A stretch of 64,000 bases of DNA from Roseinatronobacter sp052379845 (lineage in GTDB: Bacteria; Pseudomonadota; Alphaproteobacteria; Rhodobacterales; Rhodobacteraceae). The translations under genes were made by a program, and so were the position numbers. Within the stretch, counting starts at the first letter, position 1; each line of letters starts with the position of its first letter. Under the pieces are notes generated by a model. It was not told the DNA's origin and searched no databases. It worked only from the letters and a program-made list of their open reading frames with translations. The stretch lies in the NCBI GenBank assembly GCA_052379845.1, contig JBQTCF010000008.1; one strand, 5' to 3'. This document shows, piece by piece, positions 18,067-25,074 of the stretch.

Positions 18067-19449
18067 TTATGCCCCCTGCGTATCGGTCCATTGCACAGAC
18101 GGGTTTTGCGCCAGCCATGCCGCGCGGCGGGCAAACAGGTCGGGGGCCACTTCATGAATGCGGGCCAGTATCGCGGTCATGTCGCCGGTTTGCAGCTGGC
18201 CATCCTCGACCACAATTGCGCCATCTACCATTGTCAGCGCCACATCGGACCCCCGCACAGCATGAACGATATTATGTTGCAGGTTGAACCACGGCCCATC
18301 AGGGAAAAACGGGGTCATGCGCGGCGTGTCCTTGCGCAGGGCAATCAGGTCGGCGCGTTTTCCGGGTTCAAGTGATCCGATAACATGGTCCAGCCCCAAA
18401 GCGCGTGCGCCGCCGATTGTGGCCATGCGCAGGCATTCCCAACTGTCCATCGCGGCCGCATCCCGGTGGCGCAGCTTGCCCAGAAGGGACGCGGTTTTCA
18501 TTTCCTCGAACATGTCGAAATTGTTGTTTTCCTTCTCGCCATCCGTGCCAAGGCCCACGGGCACACCGGCGGCAAGCATTTCGGCAATGGGGGCAATCCC
18601 TGATGCCAGCTTCATGTTCGAGACGGGGTTATGTGCCACCGCGACCGGGTGGCGCGAAATCAGGTCTATTTCCGCATCATCCAGCCAGACCGCATGCGCA
18701 ATCAAACTGCGCGGGCATTCAAAAAAGCCCAGATCGGCCAGCACATGCATGGGCGCCTTGCCATAGCGGCGCTGGAATTCGGCCAGTTCAATTTCCGCTT
18801 CGCTGCAATGGGTATGAAAGCCGGTATTATGGCGTTTGGCCATGTCTATGGCGCGGGCCTGTCCGGCCTTATCGGCGTAAAACAAATGTTCCAGCCCGAC
18901 CCAGACCTGCACGCGTCCATTCGCGCCCCCGTGCCAGGTTTCGATCAATGCCTCGTTCTGGTCCAGCCGGTCGAAATAGTCGTAATCGGGGTGTTCGCCC
19001 ACATAGGGGACCGCCACCAGACGGTTGCCAAGCGCCTGCGCCGCCCGCGCAGACCCGTCCATGAAGCGCCACATGTCCAGAACTGTGGTGGTGCCCGACA
19101 GCAGCGATTCCGCATAGCACAGCCAGCTTGCGGCCTCTGCCTCATGGGGGCGCAACATGCGGTGCATGGGGTTGATATGCTGCGCCAGCCAGTCCCAGAC
19201 GGGCAAATGTTCAGCCGTGCCGCGCAAAAACCCCGAATGGGCATGCGCATTGATCAGCCCCGGCATGATCACGCAATCGCCCATGTCGCGCAGGGGGGCA
19301 GCGGGATGGGCCGCGCATAAGTCCGCCTTGGTGCCGATGGCGCATAGTGTATTGCCGGAAATGGCAACCGCCCCATCCGCAATAACGCGGTTCTCGGGGT
19401 CCATGGTCACAATGGCGGCGGCAGACAGGATCAGATCAGGGTGTGTCAT
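18067..19449 (-). CDS. ATZ/TRZ-type amidohydrolase (S-adenosylhomocysteine/guanine deaminase family)
   Basis: A 460-residue COG0402 amidohydrolase. Metal ligands are H69 and H71 (INAHAHSGFL), the GFHTHCSEAE histidine, the AHAVWLD histidine and the aspartate in LGTDGEKENNN. It lacks the HHH motif of the two other amidohydrolases here and is closer to adenosine, S-adenosylhomocysteine, methylthioadenosine and s-triazine deaminases. It probably removes an exocyclic amino group from a purine or triazine-like ring. The ATG overlaps the GMC oxidoreductase stop by 4 bases, and the Rieske-less oxygenase follows after 54 bases, linking deamination with oxidation in one transcript. Confidence 0.85.
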   Translation of the reverse strand: MTHPDLILSAAAIVTMDPENRVIADGAVAISGNTLCAIGTKADLCAAHPAAPLRDMGDCVIMPGLINAHAHSGFLRGTAEHLPVWDWLAQHINPMHRMLRPHEAEAASWLCYAESLLSGTTTVLDMWRFMDGSARAAQALGNRLVAVPYVGEHPDYDYFDRLDQNEALIETWHGGANGRVQVWVGLEHLFYADKAGQARAIDMAKRHNTGFHTHCSEAEIELAEFQRRYGKAPMHVLADLGFFECPRSLIAHAVWLDDAEIDLISRHPVAVAHNPVSNMKLASGIAPIAEMLAAGVPVGLGTDGEKENNNFDMFEEMKTASLLGKLRHRDAAAMDSWECLRMATIGGARALGLDHVIGSLEPGKRADLIALRKDTPRMTPFFPDGPWFNLQHNIVHAVRGSDVALTMVDGAIVVEDGQLQTGDMTAILARIHEVAPDLFARRAAWLAQNPSVQWTDTQGA

Positions 19450-21029
19450 AGCGCATCCTTGATGAATGTTGCGGCGCGTTCGCCAATCATGGTGACGACC
19501 GCATGGGTGTTGCAGGACGGAATTTCCGGAATGACGGATGCATCCGCCACCCACAGCCCGCGCGCCCCGCGCAGGCGTAATTCAGGCGTGGTGACCGCGC
19601 CCGCATCACTGCCCATGCGCGCCGTGCCGCAGGGGTGAAAGAATGTCGAACACGCAAGGCGCATGAATTCCGCGCGCGCGGCTTGGTCAGCGTGCGCAAG
19701 CGGGGCCAGCGGGCCGTCTGTCAGTGCCCGCAAGGCCGGGCGTGACGCCAGATCCAGCACAAAATCAAGCCCGCGCATCAGGGCGGTCATGTCATCGGGG
19801 TGGGTCAGAAAACCGGGGGCCAAATGCAAGGGGGCGTCAGGGTCAGCAGATGTCAGCCGCATATACCCGCGACTTCTGGACCCCATAAGGCCCGGCGCAA
19901 TGGCAAACACGCCGGTTTCGGGCAACCCGTAGCGCTGCACCACATCAGGGCCACCGCTGCGCCCGGCAATGGGGAAGGCATGCAGATCAGGGCGCGCAAG
20001 CCCCGCATCGGACCGCCAGTTCACGATTGCCCCGCCGCCATTGTCGCGCGGGGGCGGCAGGGTGTGGCGTGCCCGGAAATTGACCGCGCGCACCAAAGGA
20101 TGATCTTGCAGGTTCTGGCCCAGTTCGGGCGCATCGATCACCTGCGCCACACCCAGCGCGCGCAAATCCTGCGCGCCGCCCACGCCAGACAGCATCAGCA
20201 AGCGCGGGGTTTCGAACGCGCCAGCGGCCAGCACAATGGCGTGCCGCGCGCTGACCACCTGCACCTGTCCCGCGCGCGCGATTTGCACAGCGGCGGCGCG
20301 CGCGCCTTGCCACTGAATGGCCAGGGCGCGGGTGTTTACCGCAATCGTCAGGTTGGGCGCGTCAAACACGGGGGCAAGATACCCGTCAACCGGACCAAAA
20401 CGCCGCCCCGCATGGATGTTGAAATTCGACAGCGCGGCCCCTTCGTTTGAGGGGCCGTTCGCATCGTCTATGACCGGCAAACCCGCCTGATCTGCGGCTT
20501 CCATCAGCGCCAGCGCCAGCGGGTGGGGGGTGGCGGGGGGGGCCACTTTCAGCGGGCCGCCCTGCCCGCGCAACGCGCAATCATCGCCGCCCCCGTCTTC
20601 GCAGGCCCCGTCTTCGCCCGCCCAGTCTTCGCAGGCGCGAAAGGCGGGCAGACATTCCGCAAACCCCCAGCCTGTGCAGCCAAGGTCGCGCCAGCGGTCA
20701 TAATCTGCAGGGTGGCCACGATACCACATCATCGCGTTGGTAGTGCCGCAGCCGCCCAGAACACGCCCCCGCGGGATTGGAATGCGCCGGTTCAGCGTGG
20801 CGGGGTGGGCGGCATAGTGATGGCCCCAGTCATGACGGCTGGCGCCAATCTGCATCCAGCGGGTGGGATCTTGCAGCATGGGGTCGCCGCGCCCGTCCCC
20901 GCCTGCTTCCAGCAGCAACACGTCATGGCCCGCATCGACCAGCCGCCGCGCCACCACCGCCCCGCCGGACCCGGACCCGACAATGATGATGTCAAACGCA
21001 TCGGGGATATGGGGCGGGTCAAATGGCAT
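19446..21029 (-). CDS. GMC-family FAD oxidoreductase (choline dehydrogenase-like)
   Basis: A 527-residue flavoprotein of full GMC length. The dinucleotide motif GSGSGG lies at residues 18-23, followed by the LEAGG loop and the first GMC signature (RGRVLGGCGTTNAMMWYRG). The C-terminal active-site region has FHPCGTARMG and NTHAVVTMIG, giving the expected His and Asn/His pair. These enzymes oxidise primary or secondary alcohols. It lies between a thiamine-diphosphate enzyme and an amidohydrolase with 1 and 4 base overlaps, and shares the operon with an aldehyde dehydrogenase, so it may oxidise an alcohol side chain released from the substrate. Confidence 0.9.
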   Translation of the reverse strand: MPFDPPHIPDAFDIIIVGSGSGGAVVARRLVDAGHDVLLLEAGGDGRGDPMLQDPTRWMQIGASRHDWGHHYAAHPATLNRRIPIPRGRVLGGCGTTNAMMWYRGHPADYDRWRDLGCTGWGFAECLPAFRACEDWAGEDGACEDGGGDDCALRGQGGPLKVAPPATPHPLALALMEAADQAGLPVIDDANGPSNEGAALSNFNIHAGRRFGPVDGYLAPVFDAPNLTIAVNTRALAIQWQGARAAAVQIARAGQVQVVSARHAIVLAAGAFETPRLLMLSGVGGAQDLRALGVAQVIDAPELGQNLQDHPLVRAVNFRARHTLPPPRDNGGGAIVNWRSDAGLARPDLHAFPIAGRSGGPDVVQRYGLPETGVFAIAPGLMGSRSRGYMRLTSADPDAPLHLAPGFLTHPDDMTALMRGLDFVLDLASRPALRALTDGPLAPLAHADQAARAEFMRLACSTFFHPCGTARMGSDAGAVTTPELRLRGARGLWVADASVIPEIPSCNTHAVVTMIGERAATFIKDAL

Positions 21030-21643
21030 CAGTTATGCTCTGACGGGCCCATAATGGTTATACCTTCGGTCGCTTCGACATGGCGCACGAAGATGTATTT
21101 GTCCTCTCGGCCGTCAGAATGTTTGCGCTTGATGCCGGGTTGCAGACCTGCGGCCACCTTGGCGACAACCAGATAGGGCACGTCTGCGGCCAGCCCTGCA
21201 GCGCAATGGGCGTCGAATTCGTCCAGGGTGCGGGCGGTATGGGCCTGCGCCACGCCCGCACCGCGGGCAATTGCGGCCAGATCTACGCGCCCGCGCGCCG
21301 TGTGGGTGGGGGGGCCGCCAATGGATTGGTAGCATTCATTGTCCCACACCACGATGAACAGATTGGCGGGTTGTTCATTGCCCAATGTGGCCAGAATGCC
21401 CAGATTGAACAACAGCCCCCCGTCGGTATCCAGGGAAATGACGCGCCGGTGCGGCAACCCTGCCGCCAGCCCGAAGGCCTGCGGTGTCACACAGCCCAGT
21501 TGCTGCTGGAACAGGGATGCGGTGCGCATATGCGGGGCGGCGTTATACCATTCATCCACACTGCCCCCCAAGGACAGGATGACAAGTTCATCTTTCAGGC
21601 GTGGCGCAAGGGCCTGCATGCAGGCGTAGCGTGTCATGGTCAT
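21029..21643 (-). CDS. Thiamine-diphosphate-binding enzyme, beta subunit (sulfopyruvate decarboxylase-like)
   Basis: A 204-residue ThDP-binding half-protein. The cofactor motif is visible as TDGGLLFNLGILATLGNEQPAN followed by WDNECY, a variant of the usual GDG...NN. It pairs with the preceding gene, which carries the other half of the active site. The architecture matches ComD/ComE-like sulfopyruvate or phosphonopyruvate decarboxylases, which decarboxylate 2-oxo acids. The sulfopyruvate label is a family name and nothing else here points to sulfonates. The start overlaps the alpha subunit by 4 bases, and the stop overlaps the GMC start by 1 base. Confidence 0.82.
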   Translation of the reverse strand: MTMTRYACMQALAPRLKDELVILSLGGSVDEWYNAAPHMRTASLFQQQLGCVTPQAFGLAAGLPHRRVISLDTDGGLLFNLGILATLGNEQPANLFIVVWDNECYQSIGGPPTHTARGRVDLAAIARGAGVAQAHTARTLDEFDAHCAAGLAADVPYLVVAKVAAGLQPGIKRKHSDGREDKYIFVRHVEATEGITIMGPSEHN

Positions 21644-22140
21644 CGCACCACCTCGCCACCCAGAACGACCGCACTGTGATAATAGGCGGAATAACTCCAT
21701 TCATACGCATCAACGATGGCCTGTTCGATGCCCGTTTCCTCGCGGACAATGCGGTAGGGCATGCGCAGCGCCTGCATGACAGGTTCCATGGTTATGCCGT
21801 GGGGAATGGCCCACCAGTTATTCTCGCCCATCTCGCCGCGGTAGCTCATCAGCATGACAACGGGGATGCCCGCGCCAAGCCCCATCCGCGCCAGCGGTTC
21901 AACCGACGCGCGCAGGCCGGAATTTTCCATCACCAACACGGCGCGTTTGCCCGACAGGAACACACCCCCGCATATTGCAGCACCTTCGCCTTCATTCGTC
22001 ACCGGGATGGTGCGCAACCCTGTGCTGGCGTCCATGGCGGGGTAAAGCGGGCGAAACAGCGAATCCGGCAGGTAGCAGGCCACCGATACCCCTGCCCGCT
22101 GCAGCCCGCGCAACACCGCATCCACGGCTGTCTGTTTCAT
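21640..22140 (-). CDS. Thiamine-diphosphate-binding enzyme, alpha subunit (sulfopyruvate decarboxylase-like)
   Basis: A 166-residue protein with the pyrimidine-binding half of a ThDP enzyme. The activating glutamate is in TNEGEGAAICGGVFLSG, followed by RAVLVMENSGL, and C-terminally by the region that pairs with the beta chain. It is the first gene of the long minus-strand operon and lies 126 bases downstream of a perfect 8 bp-arm palindrome, the likely LysR site. AAGGG lies 9 bases before the ATG at 22140; an ATG at 22146 is only 3 bases from that site and is less likely. Function: decarboxylation or ligation of a 2-oxo acid, substrate unknown. Confidence 0.8.
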   Translation of the reverse strand: MKQTAVDAVLRGLQRAGVSVACYLPDSLFRPLYPAMDASTGLRTIPVTNEGEGAAICGGVFLSGKRAVLVMENSGLRASVEPLARMGLGAGIPVVMLMSYRGEMGENNWWAIPHGITMEPVMQALRMPYRIVREETGIEQAIVDAYEWSYSAYYHSAVVLGGEVVR

Positions 22141-22265
22141 CGCCATTGTCCCTTCATTGCGTAACTGCCTTTTGCCTTATGGATTTGTCGCCGGAATTAC
22201 CGGCGGGTCAGGGCCAGTCTGGCAGGTGAAATCCTGGCCGAATAGTCCATCATTTTCGTCTTGGT

Positions 22266-22284
22266 TGTTGCGTCCTACGCAACA
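22266..22284. promoter_or_regulatory. Putative LysR-type operator, copy 1
   Basis: Perfect palindrome TGTTGCGT-CCT-ACGCAACA, with the T-N11-A core expected for LysR-type sites. It starts 1 base after the lysR stop and lies 126 bases before the first gene of the downstream operon. A 16/19 match occurs at 24869-24887. Confidence 0.65.
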
Positions 22285-23214
22285 CTAACCATCAGAGGCC
22301 AACGTATCGACAGCTTGGCCAAGCGCGGCACTCAGCGCGGTGGCGGCCTCCGACAGTTCTGCCTTCGGGCGCGCCATCAGCATCAGGCGGCGCAACCCGA
22401 TACGGCGTTCATGCAGGGGCACAAACACCAGCGACCCCGCCGCAATTTCGCGTTCCGCGCCAAGGCGTGTTTGCATCACTGTTCCAAGCCCGCGTTCGGC
22501 CAGTTCAATCATCAGGGCAATGGAATTGGTGCGCCCACGGCGTGCAAAATCGACAAAGGCATCGCCCATCGCGGCCTCGACCGAGCGCCCCAGCGTCAGG
22601 CTGGAATCCGACAAGATGACCCGTTCGCCCGACAGGTCCGACAAGGTGGGGCCGGGGGTTATCGTTGTTAAACGGCTGCCGGGGGGCACCAGAACCCCCA
22701 GCGCCAGCCCCGCCATGGCGATTCTGCGCAGGTTGCGCGAGGGTTGCTGATCAAAACTCAGCGCCAGATCGGCGTCACCCGATGCCACCATCGCGCCCGC
22801 GTCTGCCGAACTGGTCACGCGCACATCAACGGCAATTTCAGGATTGCGCGCCCAGAACTGCGCCAGCACGCGCGGCAACAGACCGCGCGCGGCACTTTCG
22901 ATCGACACAAGCGTGACTGTGCCGCGCCGCAACCCGCGCAAATCGGCAATGCCGGTGACCGCGCGGCCCAGCTCGACCGTGCTTTGGCCCAGATGATACA
23001 GCAGCATTTCCCCCGCCGAGGACAGGCGCAATTGCTGCCCGCCACGGTCAAACAACGGTGCGCGCAGATCATCTTCCAGCGCGCGAATGGACCGGCTGAC
23101 CGAAGATGGCGTCATGTTCAGCGCCCGCGCCGCAGCACGGATGGACCCCAGCCGCGCGGTCAGCTGGAAGTGCTGCACGCGGGTTGAAACAAGTCCTAGT
23201 CGATGCAGGTCCAT
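22285..23214 (-). CDS. LysR-family transcriptional regulator
   Basis: A 309-residue regulator. The N-terminal winged helix-turn-helix is typical (FQLTARLGSIRAAARALNMTPSSVSRSIRALEDDL). It is followed by the ligand-binding domain, where LRRGTVTLVSIESAARGLLP opens the effector fold. It is the last gene of the small operon with the Rieske protein and GST-like protein, 6 bases after the latter. Palindromes with a T-N11-A core lie just past its stop and in the divergent promoter at 24869. It therefore probably controls both the operon to its left and the split oxygenase genes, responding to a pathway intermediate. Confidence 0.92.
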   Translation of the reverse strand: MDLHRLGLVSTRVQHFQLTARLGSIRAAARALNMTPSSVSRSIRALEDDLRAPLFDRGGQQLRLSSAGEMLLYHLGQSTVELGRAVTGIADLRGLRRGTVTLVSIESAARGLLPRVLAQFWARNPEIAVDVRVTSSADAGAMVASGDADLALSFDQQPSRNLRRIAMAGLALGVLVPPGSRLTTITPGPTLSDLSGERVILSDSSLTLGRSVEAAMGDAFVDFARRGRTNSIALMIELAERGLGTVMQTRLGAEREIAAGSLVFVPLHERRIGLRRLMLMARPKAELSEAATALSAALGQAVDTLASDG

Positions 23215-23220
23215 GATGCC

Positions 23221-23853
23221 TCAGTGATAATCCGGTATGCCCGGCATGGTGATAAAGCCGTCCAACTGCCGCACCCTGCGCGCCCATAGTCGCAAGGCAG
23301 GGAAAGCGTCATGGTCAAGGTTGAAATCACGGCACAGCGCGAAGGCAGGAAACAGCGCGATATCGGCCACAGTTGCATGCCCCCCCGCAACAAAGCCCTG
23401 CCCCCTGAACCCCTGCGCGGTCATGTGATCTTCCAGCAGGCGCAACCCGTGGCGTGCAGCGTGGTTCAGCGCGCCCGCATCGCCTGCCGCGCCCAGCATG
23501 GCGACCGCGCGCGCCTGCGATGGGGCGGCCAGATCGCGCGCGCTGAAGAAAAGCCAGTCCTGCATTCGGGCCGCGCCCGTGTCATCAGACGGCAGAAACG
23601 CCGCGCCGCGCGGGCCAATGCGCGCCAGATGCAACAGGATGGCTTCTGTCTGGCACAGGATCAGCGTGTCGTGTTCCAGCACCGGCAAGCGGCCCAGCGG
23701 GTTCAGGGCCAGCATGTCATGGCCCAGATGCTCACGTCCCGGAAAGGCATCGACCGATCGCAGGTTCAGGGTTACCCCGGCCACCGACGCCATCAGTCGC
23801 ACGCCGTAGCAGGCATCATCCAGATCATAATTCCATAAGATGGGGTTGGTCAT
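23221..23853 (-). CDS. Glutathione S-transferase-like protein (NdmE-like candidate)
   Basis: A 210-residue protein with the GST two-domain layout. The thioredoxin-like N-terminus has the NPLGRLPVLEHDTLILCQTEAILLHLA block (threonine where the usual motif has serine), and an all-helical C-terminal domain follows. It overlaps the stand-alone Rieske gene by 4 bases. In the caffeine pathway, NdmE is a GST-like structural partner that holds the Rieske-less NdmC with the reductase NdmD. By context this protein is a candidate for the same scaffolding role. It could instead be an ordinary glutathione transferase. Confidence 0.8.
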   Translation of the reverse strand: MTNPILWNYDLDDACYGVRLMASVAGVTLNLRSVDAFPGREHLGHDMLALNPLGRLPVLEHDTLILCQTEAILLHLARIGPRGAAFLPSDDTGAARMQDWLFFSARDLAAPSQARAVAMLGAAGDAGALNHAARHGLRLLEDHMTAQGFRGQGFVAGGHATVADIALFPAFALCRDFNLDHDAFPALRLWARRVRQLDGFITMPGIPDYH

Positions 23854-24542
23854 TGTGCGGCCCCCGAAATGGTGGTTTCTGCCCGCCGCCGCAATGCGGC
23901 CGTTGCGGGCACCAATGCGGCCAGCGTGTCCGGCGCGCAGGGGCCTTGCACGCCAAGGTGGGCAATGCTTGTCGCGTCGTCCACAGGGTGCAACCCCACC
24001 ACCAGCCGAACCGCGCCTTGTGTCAGTCGCATGACCGGCCCATCAACCACCACATCGCGCACGCCCCCCGCGCCGGGCAACCCGGCAGTGGCAAGCAGCT
24101 GTGTCAGCGCGGGCAAGGGCGCGTCAACTTGCAGGCTTCGCAGGGCGGTTACGTCTGTTTCGTCAACAGGCGCAGGGGCTGTCACGTCCAGCGGCGCAAC
24201 CCAGATCATGCCAAGCGTTTCAGCGGCCTTGTAGCGGGCCACGCGGATGGTTGCAGGCACGTCCAGTTCAGGATGGGCGGGAATATAACGACACGCGGCC
24301 GTGCTGTCATATTCCCAGCCATGATACAGGCAGGCAATCCGGTCCCCGCGCACAAACCCGAAGCTTAGCTTCATGCCGCGATGGGGGCAGCGATCTTCCC
24401 ATGCATAGGCGGTGCCCGCGCTGTCGCGCCACAGGACGATTTCAGCGCCGTTCCAGACAGTTCCGGCAGATGTGGCGGTCACAATGTCACGCGCAAGGGC
24501 AAGCGGCGTCCATTGGGCATAATCACTTGGCGGGTGCTGCAT
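23850..24542 (-). CDS. Stand-alone Rieske [2Fe-2S] protein of ring-oxygenase type
   Basis: A 230-residue protein. The N-terminal 115 residues form an oxygenase-type Rieske domain with ligands C52-P-H54 and C71-L-Y-H74. The remaining 110 residues look like a shrunken piece of the oxygenase beta-sheet domain and have no N-x-x-D...H...H iron motif. It is therefore the complement of the two Rieske-less catalytic proteins nearby. GGAG lies 6 bases before the ATG, and the stop overlaps the GST-like gene. It probably delivers electrons from an NAD(P)H reductase (not in this window) to the catalytic subunits. Confidence 0.87.
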   Translation of the reverse strand: MQHPPSDYAQWTPLALARDIVTATSAGTVWNGAEIVLWRDSAGTAYAWEDRCPHRGMKLSFGFVRGDRIACLYHGWEYDSTAACRYIPAHPELDVPATIRVARYKAAETLGMIWVAPLDVTAPAPVDETDVTALRSLQVDAPLPALTQLLATAGLPGAGGVRDVVVDGPVMRLTQGAVRLVVGLHPVDDATSIAHLGVQGPCAPDTLAALVPATAALRRRAETTISGAAQ

Positions 24543-24545
24543 CGT

Positions 24546-24800
24546 CTACTCCGGGGGTTTGCGGCGGTTTTCTTGTCGGCGCACATCGCGCACAACGCAG
24601 GTTTGCGGCCCAAGGCTTAGCGCCATTTCAAACGCATCAACCAGCGCTTCGGGGCCGGTCAGTTGCACCAGCGCGCGCCCCGCATCCTGTGCAATCATCG
24701 TGTGGCTTAGCGATAGCCGCGCCGCCCGATGGGCCGCAAATTCAGCGAAGCTGGCCTGTGGCAGGTCCCCCAGAAATTCAAGGGTGACAGTGGTGTTCAT
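24546..24800 (-). CDS. Small acylphosphatase-like protein, function unknown
   Basis: An 84-residue protein that I do not recognise with certainty. Its second half (ALVQLTGPEALVDAFEMALSLGP, then VVRDVR) follows the pattern of the acylphosphatase fold, but the catalytic arginine loop (GxVQGVGFR type) is absent, so enzyme activity is doubtful. The stop lies 3 bases before the Rieske gene start and supplies part of its ribosome site, so the two are co-translated. A GTG codon immediately precedes the ATG; neither has a strong ribosome site. A role as an assembly or electron-transfer partner of the Rieske protein is inference. Confidence 0.6.
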   Translation of the reverse strand: MNTTVTLEFLGDLPQASFAEFAAHRAARLSLSHTMIAQDAGRALVQLTGPEALVDAFEMALSLGPQTCVVRDVRRQENRRKPPE

Positions 24801-24833
24801 CACGGTTTTCGTCCAATGCGCGGGGCAGGTTTA

Positions 24834-24905
24834 CCCGCAGCTTTTGGCGCTGCATGCGGGCCGTCAAGTGTTGTGTTCTGCGCAACAACCCCCAAAAGCT
24901 GCGGG
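24834..24905. repeat. 14 bp perfect inverted repeat flanking the LysR site
   Basis: CCCGCAGCTTTTGG at 24834-24847 is exactly reversed at 24892-24905, with 44 bases between. The interval holds the palindrome at 24869-24887. It lies in the divergent promoter region between the Rieske operon and the second Rieske-less oxygenase, and could be a second regulator site or a cruciform/hairpin element. Confidence 0.7.
24869..24887. promoter_or_regulatory. Putative LysR-type operator, copy 2
   Basis: TGTTGTGTTCTGCGCAACA, an imperfect palindrome identical at 16 of 19 positions to the one at 22266-22284. It is 69 bases before the small gene on the minus strand and 188 bases before the oxygenase on the plus strand, so it can serve both. 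Confidence 0.65.
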
Positions 24906-25074
24906 GCAGGAAATGTATGAAAATTGAGCGCCAGCGCATCAATAATGTGCAGTGGGCATATGGGCGCGCGGGCATAGCCCCTTCAATATTTGTCATGGGC
25001 CTGCGCCAGTTGACTTTGTGCGCCACGCCCGCGCAGGCTGAAGGCACCGGCGATCACAATCAAGGCTGATACAG

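Noticed and set aside
21029..22140. Coenzyme M or sulfonate metabolism suggested by the sulfopyruvate-decarboxylase-like subunits
   Set aside because: No sulfolactate, phosphosulfolactate or sulfite-handling genes occur nearby; the match is to a broad split-ThDP family.
24834..24905. Transposon or insertion-sequence ends suggested by the 14 bp inverted repeat
   Set aside because: Only 44 bases lie between the arms, no transposase or target duplication is visible, and the site is a promoter region with a palindromic operator inside.
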